Assembly: GCA_036494545.1 (NCBI GenBank)
Contig: DASXOB010000016.1
Span: 62,001-126,000, forward strand
Length of the DNA: 64,000 bases
Reading direction: 5' to 3'
Source of the DNA: JAICXG01 sp036494545
GTDB lineage: Bacteria > Verrucomicrobiota > Verrucomicrobiia > Chthoniobacterales > UBA10450
This document shows, one piece after another, positions 8,405-15,395 of this stretch; the first letter of the stretch is position 1; the number at the start of each line of letters is the position of its first letter. The notes below the pieces were generated by a model. The model saw only the letters and a program-made list of their open reading frames with translations. It had not been told where the DNA came from and did not search any database. The position numbers and the translations under genes were made by a program.

Positions 8405-10291
8405 AAGCGTCCGGCGATCACCGGAGCGTCTCGTTAGCCCGACCCGATCGAAATATTCCAGTAATGGCACGATCACTCGACGTGTCGTCCCCGTTGCCCG
8501 GCGCAACTCGCTCACGGTCGCGCTTTTTCCAACGCGCAATTGCTGCTCAATCGCCGCTCGTAGCTTTGTGATCCCTTCGGCACTGACGACGAGGTCCTCG
8601 GTCAGGGCGACTAGTTCACCTGTTTCACAAAGAAACCGCAGAACCTGAGTCGCAGCCGCATCGGTCGCAAGTTCCCGGCGCGCCGGCGGATCGAGTGGAC
8701 GCGCTCGCAACGCCGTTCGAATCCTCTCTCCCGCTGCGTGCAAGTTTGGCGGAAGTGATGGCTGAAAGCTGGCACGGCGCAGCGTTGCTCCTTCCTGTCG
8801 GTATCCATCTTCCGCCAGCGCGCGCACGAGCGCGGCAAACAAATCAGGGCTCGTGACCTGAAGCCCTTCGCGCAGACGATTAATCTCGAGCCCCTGTCGC
8901 TCCGGATGCGCACCGTGTTCCGCGTCCACCAACCGCGCGGCAGATTGGCGAAGTGATTTCCACCAATTGGCGTCCACCGCCATTTTCTCTTCCAGGAAGA
9001 TGCGGCTGCTCGCGCCCAATTCCCTTAGTACCGTCGCCACCTCCTCTTTGGAGAACGGAACATTACCCAGCAAGTCGGCGTGAGTGGCGAAGTGATCGCG
9101 CTCCAGTTGTGTGCACAGCGCCGTTTGAAGGTTGTTAGGCACAGGTGCGCGTCGATCGAGCAATGTGCACTGTCCGCTGGAGCGAAACTTGTTTACGGTT
9201 GGCGTTGCATCGAGAACGACTCCCCCGGCGATCGTTTGTCGCTCGGACGCATCGCGCAGGATGAAGCGGTCGCCCAGAAAGGCGCAGACGGGCTCGGCTA
9301 ATCGAAGTCGCGCGATCGCGTTTTCGTTCGGCGATAATTCACCACGGTCGCGTAACTGCACCCGGGCGGGGATCCGCGCGCTACCGAAATGCAAATTGAG
9401 CATCGCACCGTTACGAATCGGTCGCGTGCTGGAGGGCAGTCGTGGCGATCGATTGAGCAAAACATCGATCACATGCGAAACCCCGCTGGCGTTGCGCGCC
9501 GCGCAGATTGTCGATCCGCGCGACACTTGGTCGGGCGCGAGATCAACGAGGTTTAACGCCAAACGCCGCCTCGGACCGGCGATTTCAAGCGGCTGATTGT
9601 GACTCTGTAAACCACGGATTCGCGCGGTGCGATTCTGTGGCTGAACCAGAGCATCTTCGCCGCGGGTGAAACTTCCGCCGCTCAATGTGCCGGTCACGAT
9701 TGTTCCGCTGCCATGCACGCTGAAGACGCGATCGACAAAGAGCCGTGGCTTGCCGACATCACGCGGCTTCGCCAGTTGCGCAAACTCATTCGTTAGGGCG
9801 AGGCGAAGCTCCTCGACCCCGGCCTGCGGTCGTATTGACGTGGCAACGATTGGCGCTGAGGCGAAAAGGGTGTCGCGCAATTGCTCGCGAATCTCTGCGG
9901 ACCGCTCTTCCACTTTGCCGAGATCGGACTTCGTTAGGGCAACGACCGCTCGAGTAACGCCGAGATAGCTGAGAATCTGCAAATGCTCCTCGGTCTGCGG
10001 CATCCAGCCGTCGTCCGCTGCGACGACAAAGAGAGCAAGATCGATCGCTCCGACACCGGCGATCATATTGCGCACAAAATCTTCGTGCCCGGGAACATCG
10101 ATCACGCCGACCGAAAAACCAGGCAGCGCGAGATGCGCGAACCCGAGATCGATTGTGATTCCGCGGGCTTTCTCCTCTGGTAAACGATCGGTGTCGATGC
10201 CGGTTAGCGCCTGGACAAGTGCGGTCTTGCCATGATCGACATGCCCGGCTGTGGCGAGGATGAAATGCCTCACGCTGGCTTCGTTAGGCAT
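8399..10291 (-). CDS. selB: Selenocysteine-specific elongation factor SelB
   Basis: 630 aa, normal for SelB. The GTPase domain has G1 GHVDHGKT (residues 16-23), DVPGHEDF (G3) and TKSD (G4). EF-Tu-like beta barrels follow, and the C-terminal ~250 residues form winged-helix repeats that bind the SECIS hairpin. It delivers Sec-tRNA to the ribosome at UGA codons. The start ATG lies in an ATGCCTAACGA word (protein begins MPNEAS) and overlaps the 3' end of selA by 22 bp, so selD-selA-selB is one translationally coupled operon. Confidence 0.96.
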   Translation of the reverse strand: MPNEASVRHFILATAGHVDHGKTALVQALTGIDTDRLPEEKARGITIDLGFAHLALPGFSVGVIDVPGHEDFVRNMIAGVGAIDLALFVVAADDGWMPQTEEHLQILSYLGVTRAVVALTKSDLGKVEERSAEIREQLRDTLFASAPIVATSIRPQAGVEELRLALTNEFAQLAKPRDVGKPRLFVDRVFSVHGSGTIVTGTLSGGSFTRGEDALVQPQNRTARIRGLQSHNQPLEIAGPRRRLALNLVDLAPDQVSRGSTICAARNASGVSHVIDVLLNRSPRLPSSTRPIRNGAMLNLHFGSARIPARVQLRDRGELSPNENAIARLRLAEPVCAFLGDRFILRDASERQTIAGGVVLDATPTVNKFRSSGQCTLLDRRAPVPNNLQTALCTQLERDHFATHADLLGNVPFSKEEVATVLRELGASSRIFLEEKMAVDANWWKSLRQSAARLVDAEHGAHPERQGLEINRLREGLQVTSPDLFAALVRALAEDGYRQEGATLRRASFQPSLPPNLHAAGERIRTALRARPLDPPARRELATDAAATQVLRFLCETGELVALTEDLVVSAEGITKLRAAIEQQLRVGKSATVSELRRATGTTRRVIVPLLEYFDRVGLTRRSGDRRTLR

Positions 10292-11625
10292 CTTCTCAGC
10301 ACGTTTACGACGACCTCATCCTGTTTGGGGAAGATAGTGCGGAGGTCGAGCCGAACCCCTCCTCGCATGATGTAGCCGATAACCGGCGGTGTGGTGTGGC
10401 GCAGGCGCAGAGCCAATTCGTCAGGCGAAAGAAATCCGCCGCTCAACTCGAGGGAGATCGAGGGAATAGCGGTGCGGGGCAAAGTGCCGCCGCCCATCTC
10501 GCCGGTTGAATCAATCACGCGGATTTGCAGCGGGAGGTCAGCCAGTTGCCTAACGAATGTGTCAGCGCGTGTTCGCAGATGGTCGAGGGACACCTGGAGG
10601 AGATGAATGGCTGGAATTTCCTGCCAATCCTGTCGCAAGTGAGCGTCGACAATCGCCTGGAGCGCAGCAAAGATCAGCTTATCGCAGCGCAAGGCGCGAA
10701 AAAGCGGTTCGCGCTTCACGGCAGTGATCAATGTTTTCTTGCCGACGATAATTCCAGCCTGCGGACCGCCAAAGAGTTTGTCGCCGCTAAAGCAGACGAG
10801 GGCCGCGCCGCTCTTTAGAGTTTGAGCCGGTGTCGGCTCGCCCTCGAGCAGATTAAGTTTTTCGGGCGGGAAGACCACCCCGCTGCCGAGATCAGTCACA
10901 AGCGGTATACGCCGGGCGCGCGCCAGCCGCGCGATCTGGTCATTAGGCGGAACCTCGGCGAAACCGCTCATGAAGAAGTTGCTTTGGTGCACGCGCAGGA
11001 TAAGCGCGGTCTCGGAGCCGATGGCGGAGGCATAATCGTCCAGCGTTGTCTTGTTCGTTGCCCCGACTTCCCGCAACCGTGCGCCAGCGGCCGCAACGAT
11101 TTCTCCAATCCGAAATCCATCACCGATCTGCACAAGTTCTCCCCGGGAGATGATCACCTCCGGTTTTGTTTTCGTGAAATGCCTAACGATCAGAACGAGC
11201 GCCGCGGCGCAGTTGTTGACCACGGTGGCGGCTTCGCTCTGGCAAAGCAGGGCAAGGGCTGACTCAAGTGAAGCGCCACGCCGGCCACGGCTGCCGGTCG
11301 TGAGATCGTATTCGAGATTATTGTAATTGCCCGCGATCTGGTTGAGCGCGCGTAGCGTCGCGGGACCGAGCGGGGCGCGGCCGAAGTTGGTATGCAGAAT
11401 GATGCCGGTGCCGTTGACAATTGGCTGGAGGCGAGCCTGCTCGAGTCGCGCGATATTCTCGCGAACGGCTCTGATAATTTCATCACGCGCAGGAATCTCA
11501 TTGTTGGTTCGAAGATGAGCGAGATGTTGCCTAACGAGTCGTGCGACTATTGGACGCGGCAGGTCAAATTCTCCGAGTTCCTCCAACAGTTTTCCGACCG
11601 CAGGAATAGCGCGGTGCGTCGTCAT
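10270..11625 (-). CDS. selA: L-seryl-tRNA(Sec) selenium transferase SelA
   Basis: 451 aa. A PLP-dependent fold-type I enzyme that converts Ser-tRNA(Sec) to Sec-tRNA(Sec) with selenophosphate. The N-terminal tRNA-binding segment (IPAVGKLLEEL) is followed by VNGTGIILHTNFGRAPL and the PLP-lysine motif FSGDKLFGGPQAG (Lys284). Start ATG overlaps the selD stop by 4 bp (ATGA), and the 3' end overlaps selB. All family landmarks are present and nothing is truncated. Confidence 0.96.
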   Translation of the reverse strand: MTTHRAIPAVGKLLEELGEFDLPRPIVARLVRQHLAHLRTNNEIPARDEIIRAVRENIARLEQARLQPIVNGTGIILHTNFGRAPLGPATLRALNQIAGNYNNLEYDLTTGSRGRRGASLESALALLCQSEAATVVNNCAAALVLIVRHFTKTKPEVIISRGELVQIGDGFRIGEIVAAAGARLREVGATNKTTLDDYASAIGSETALILRVHQSNFFMSGFAEVPPNDQIARLARARRIPLVTDLGSGVVFPPEKLNLLEGEPTPAQTLKSGAALVCFSGDKLFGGPQAGIIVGKKTLITAVKREPLFRALRCDKLIFAALQAIVDAHLRQDWQEIPAIHLLQVSLDHLRTRADTFVRQLADLPLQIRVIDSTGEMGGGTLPRTAIPSISLELSGGFLSPDELALRLRHTTPPVIGYIMRGGVRLDLRTIFPKQDEVVVNVLRRCLTKPA

Positions 11626-12680
11626 TTGCCTTCACGAAGGCTGATTAATCGTTTGCCCCGCTGCGTGATCTGCCCGACGACGGCGCGCGCAGGAGTTCGA
11701 TGTTTCTTGAAAAGATCGATGACGGCCTTCAATTTTCGCGGCGGAACCGCAAGCAGGAGACCGCCGCTCGTTTGGGCATCGGTCAGAAGCAATCGTTGGC
11801 GCACTGGAGTCTTGCCCCAGAAGGTGACTGCGTTGGCCGTGGTTAGGTTTTGTTTTGTGCCGCCAGGGACGCAGCCTTGGGCGATAAGATCGAGAATCTC
11901 GTCGCTCAGAATCGGAACTTCGTGCCATGAGATTTCGGCGCTCACGCCGCTGGCCCGGCACATCGATGCGAGATGGCCGAGCAAGCCAAAGCCAGTGATG
12001 TCGGTTGCCGCCCTAACGAGTCCGCGCTCGGCCAGCTCGGCGCCGACGACATTAACCTTTGCCATGATTTTTACGACCGCGGTGGAAAGCACGCTACTCG
12101 TTAGGCCACGTTTCAGTCCGGTTGTTGCGATCCCTGTGCCTAATGGTTTCGTGAGAACAAGCAAATCGCCCGGCTTCGCTCTCGCGTTGGTCAGCATTTT
12201 CTTTGGCGAAACAACGCCGGTGACGGCAAGGCCATAGATCGGTTCAGGATTGCGAATGGTGTGGCCACCGATGACGACGCACCCGACTTCGCGCGCCTTT
12301 TCCAGACCGCCGCGCAGGATATCGGCAATCGTCTTGGGCGGGATGAGTTCGTTAGGCACGCCCAGGAGATTGAGCGCCGTGAGCGGACGACCGCCCATGG
12401 CGAAAATGTCGGAGAGAGCGTTAGCGGCGGCAATCTGGCCGTAGGCGAAGGGGTCATCCACGATGGGAGTGAAAAAGTCGGTCGTTTGCACAAGAGCGCG
12501 GTCACGATCGAGACGAAAAACACCGGCGTCGTCCGCCGTCGCGGAACCGACGAGGACGTTGCGATTCGGATACTGCGGTAGCTGACGCAAAACTTGCGCC
12601 AGGGCCTGCTGGCTCAGCTTCGAAGCTCAACCGGCACAGGAGGAGAGCGAGGTCAGCTTGCGGATCTGCTCACGCGACAT
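11622..12680 (-). CDS. selD: Selenophosphate synthase SelD, itself a selenoprotein
   Basis: 352 residues when an in-frame TGA at 12629-12627 is read as Sec18; otherwise the gene appears to start late at 12590. The true ATG at 12680 has a near-perfect ribosome site (AAAGGAGGTGA). The N-terminus reads SLSSCAG-U-ASKLS, matching the family active site (Cys or Sec, then conserved Lys, here Lys21). Downstream NVLVGSATADDAGVF, VVIGGHTIRNPEPIYGLAV and ATDITGFGLLGHLASMC are standard. It makes selenophosphate for SelA. Sec in SelD implies that the enzyme depends on its own product. A SECIS-like hairpin follows the UGA. Confidence 0.94.
12598..12613 (-). promoter_or_regulatory. SECIS-like hairpin in selD mRNA
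   Basis: Thirteen nt after the selD UGA, GCCAG pairs with CTGGC around the loop CAGGCC. The spacing and the GG in the loop resemble the fdhA element. An AGCTTCGAAGCT palindrome just upstream overlaps the UGA region and might compete with it. Confidence 0.6.
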
Positions 12681-12747
12681 CGTGTGTCACCTCCTTTCGA
12701 CTGATAAAAGAATGGAAGTTGAAAGCCGGAAAACCAAAAGGGTCGAT

Positions 12748-12777
12748 AGAAAGAACTTTCTAATCGAGGTTCTTTCT
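12748..12777 (-). other. Inverted repeat between tRNA-Sec and selD
   Basis: AGAAAGAAC (12748-12756) and GTTCTTTCT (12769-12777) are perfect 9-bp arms around a 12-nt loop. There is no clear U-run after it on the minus strand, so it may be a processing or attenuation hairpin and not a classical terminator. Confidence 0.45.
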
Positions 12778-12818
12778 GGCTTTCCGATTTCCAGATTCCT
12801 CTGCTTTCACGAAAAATG

Positions 12819-12912
12819 CGGAGAGGATAGGAATCGAACCTACCCCGGCCCGTACAACGAGCCGACAACGGTTTTGAAGACCGCGCGGGCCACCAGGCAC
12901 CGTTCACTCTCC
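12819..12912 (-). tRNA. selC: tRNA-Sec (anticodon UCA)
   Basis: About 94 nt without CCA, the length expected of tRNA-Sec. The anticodon arm is GCGGT-CTTCAAA-ACCGT, giving anticodon UCA, which reads UGA. The T arm is GTAGG-TTCGATT-CCTAT and a long variable arm lies between. GGAGAG (12912-12907) pairs with CTCTCC; the next pair appears to be a U-C mismatch and the eighth G-U. The discriminator is G, followed by CA; a full CCA is not encoded. It lies between the SelW-like gene and selD on the same strand. Confidence 0.93.
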
Positions 12913-13056
12913 GGACGAGGAAAATGTGGAAAACAGAAAAGCAGAAAGAAAAGGTGCCGAGGCGAAAAACATCTGCGAGTTGAAGGCCCGAGCCTCGCTC
13001 CGGCCGTTCTAGAACCTGTTTTTCAGATCCCTTCCGGGATTTCTGGTTTTCAAATC

Positions 13057-13089
13057 CGTTAGGCTTAGGCCTTCTTGAGTTGCCTAACG
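13057..13089. repeat. Inverted pair of CGTTAGGC words at the end of the SelW-like gene
   Basis: CGTTAGGC (13057-13064) and GCCTAACG (13082-13089) face each other across 17 nt and could form an 8-bp hairpin spanning the stop codon of the SelW-like gene. The second copy encodes IVRQ in that gene. Confidence 0.75.
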
Positions 13090-13298
13090 ATTTCGTCGAA
13101 GTCCGGCCATTCGCCGGTTTCCAGTTTGGAATGGACCTTTTTGCCATTGGCGGTGACTTCGAAGGCGCCGCCGCCGGATGGAACCAGCGTGAGCGACGCG
13201 ATCCGATCGCCGAGTTCGAGAATCTTGGTCGCCAAACTGACGGCCTTCGGCGTGTAGTTTCAGACCACGCAATACTCGATCCGGACTTCGGTTTTCAT
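13065..13298 (-). CDS. SelW-like (Rdx family) selenoprotein
   Basis: A 77-residue gene that is only visible if the in-frame TGA at 13262-13260 is read as Sec13. The product begins MKTEVRIEYCVVUNY, giving the C-x-x-U redox motif of the SelW/SelT/SelH (Rdx) family, and continues with SGGGAFEVTANGKKV and KLETGEWPDFDEI, the family's conserved GGxFEV...G...FP/WPD pattern. Small thioredoxin-fold oxidoreductase, cytoplasmic. ATG at 13298 has GGAAAGGAG upstream. It lies between typA and tRNA-Sec, same strand as the sel genes. A SECIS is not obvious; a weak bulged hairpin (ACGCC-GAA-GGCCGT) follows the UGA. Confidence 0.9.
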
Positions 13299-13363
13299 CG
13301 CTCGCTCCTTTCCGTCAGCGAGAGTAACGACTGGGGAGCGTGGGTCAAGCGACGTGCTATTCG

Positions 13364-15178
13364 TTAGGCCGCTACGGCGTTGGCTGCGCGCTTGCGGGCG
13401 GTGGCGTCGAGGATTCGCTTGCGCAGACGGAGCGATTTCGGGGTGGCTTCGACGTATTCGTCGGCGTCGATGTACTCGATCGCGCGTTCCAGGCTCATCT
13501 TCAGCGGAGCCTCGAGCTGAATGCCTTTGCCGTCGCCCTGGCTCCTCATGTTCGTCAGATGTTTGGCTTTGCAGGGATTAACCGGCAGGTCCTCCGGTCG
13601 CGCGTTCTCGCCGACAATCATGCCGGCGTAAATTTCCTCCTGTGGTCCAATGAACAATTTTCCTCGGGCCTGGATGTTGTTGAGCGCATAAGCAGTGCTG
13701 ATTCCTGGTTCCATCGAAACCATCACGCCCCGGCCGCGCCCTTCAATCTCGCCCCGAAAGGAAACGTATTCACGGAAAAGGTGGCTCATGATGCCTTCGC
13801 CGCGCGTCAGGTTCACGAGATCAGTTTCGAAACCGATCAGGCCGCGGGTTGGGATGGTCGCTTCAACCGACACGCGATTGGCATGGTGGTCCATCGCGGT
13901 GACCTCGCCTTTGCGGCCGGCGATCGATTGCAGAACATCACCCAGGTTGTCGTTAGGGACTTCGACGTAAAGATTTTCGAGCGGCTCGAGCAGGTTGCCG
14001 TGTTCGTCCCTGTGAAAAATCACTTCCGGGCGCGAAACCATCACTTCGTAGCCTTCGCGGCGCATTTGCTCGACGAGAATCGCGATCTGCATTTCACCTC
14101 GCGCGTTGATCTCGAAAGCACCGCCTGTCTCAGTATCGCTTACCTGAAGGGATACATTGCCGCGGGTTTCCCTCACGAGTCGCTCGCGAACGTGGCGGGC
14201 CGTCACGAACTTTCCTTCGCGGCCGGCGAAAGGTGAATCGTTCACCAGAATTCGCATCCGGATCGTCGGCGGATCGATGTCGACAAACTGGAGCGGCGTT
14301 CGCTCCTCGCGATCGGTTAGCGTTTCCCCGATGTAAACTTCCTCGAAACCAGTCAGGCCGACGATGTCGCCGGCACTGGCGTGCTCGGTCTCGACCTGCT
14401 GCAAGCCAGTGTATGTGAAAAGCGCGGTCGCGGTCGCGCGCTCGCGCCGCCCGTCGCGATGGATGCAGACGATCGAGTCACCGACCGCGACACGCCCGCT
14501 TACGATCCGTCCAAGCGCGATGCGGCCGAGGTAATCGCTGTAGTGCAGATTCGAAACCAGCATCTGAAAATACGGCTCGCTCGCGATCGCCGGCGGTGGG
14601 ACGTATTTCACGATCGCCTCGAAAAGCGGCGTCATGTCTTCGCTGTTCTCGTGCACCTCGCGCATCGCGAAACCGTTCTTCGCGCTGGCATAGATGATCG
14701 GGAAATCAAGCTGCTCATCGTTTGCCTTCAGCTCGACGAAAAGATCGAAAATCATGTCGAGCACCTTATGCGGACGGGCGTTTTCGCGATCGACTTTGTT
14801 AATGACAACGATCGGCTTGACCCTGTTCTCCAGCGCTTTCTTGAGGACAAATCGCGTTTGCGCCTGTGGCCCATCGTGGGCATCGACAACGAGCAACACT
14901 CCGTCGACCATTTTCATGATCCGCTCGACTTCCCCCCCGAAATCCGCGTGACCCGGCGTATCGACAATGTTGATGCGATAGCCGTTCCAGTTAAAAGCCG
15001 CATTCTTCGCGCGAATGGTGATGCCTTTCTCCCGTTCGAGATCCATCGAGTCCATGACCCGTTCCTCGATCTTCTGATTGGAGCGGAAGGTGCCGGACTG
15101 GCGCAGGAGTTGATCGACGAGCGTGGTCTTCCCGTGATCGACGTGCGCGATGATAGCGATGTTGCGGATCTTATCCAT
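13364..15178 (-). CDS. typA: Ribosome-associated GTPase TypA/BipA
   Basis: 604 aa from the ATG at 15178 (MDKIRNIAIIAHVDHGKTT); an upstream in-frame extension to 15295 is not needed for the family length (~607). G motifs AHVDHGKT, DTPGHADF and NKVD are intact, with EF-G-like domains III and V and the TypA-specific C-terminal domain. A translational GTPase acting on the ribosome, important under stress and low temperature in other bacteria. Its TAA stop (GCC TAA CGA on the coding strand) is formed by a copy of the dispersed word. Confidence 0.95.
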   Translation of the reverse strand: MDKIRNIAIIAHVDHGKTTLVDQLLRQSGTFRSNQKIEERVMDSMDLEREKGITIRAKNAAFNWNGYRINIVDTPGHADFGGEVERIMKMVDGVLLVVDAHDGPQAQTRFVLKKALENRVKPIVVINKVDRENARPHKVLDMIFDLFVELKANDEQLDFPIIYASAKNGFAMREVHENSEDMTPLFEAIVKYVPPPAIASEPYFQMLVSNLHYSDYLGRIALGRIVSGRVAVGDSIVCIHRDGRRERATATALFTYTGLQQVETEHASAGDIVGLTGFEEVYIGETLTDREERTPLQFVDIDPPTIRMRILVNDSPFAGREGKFVTARHVRERLVRETRGNVSLQVSDTETGGAFEINARGEMQIAILVEQMRREGYEVMVSRPEVIFHRDEHGNLLEPLENLYVEVPNDNLGDVLQSIAGRKGEVTAMDHHANRVSVEATIPTRGLIGFETDLVNLTRGEGIMSHLFREYVSFRGEIEGRGRGVMVSMEPGISTAYALNNIQARGKLFIGPQEEIYAGMIVGENARPEDLPVNPCKAKHLTNMRSQGDGKGIQLEAPLKMSLERAIEYIDADEYVEATPKSLRLRKRILDATARKRAANAVAA

Positions 15179-15346
15179 TTCGTAGCTGCGCCCTCCGAAG
15201 AGAAAGCTGGCGGTTGAACTCACGTTGTGCCGGCCGGCTGGGCGCAGAGGGCGCCGTGGAGGGCCGAATATCAAGGCAAGAAGGGCGGGCGTCAACCCGC
15301 AGAGCGAAGGCGAGGAATTCGGTGACGAACCCCGAAAAGCAAGAAC

Positions 15347-15368
15347 GGCAGGCCATCGCTGGCCTGCC
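15347..15368 (-). terminator. Probable Rho-independent terminator after the S8-like protease gene
   Basis: GGCAGGCC and GGCCTGCC are perfect 8-bp arms around a 6-nt loop. On the minus strand the hairpin is followed by a T-rich stretch (GTTCTTGCTTTT). It lies 28 bp beyond the stop codon at 15396. Confidence 0.7.
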
Positions 15369-15395
15369 GCCCCGCTAGTTCAACCTCACTAACAC

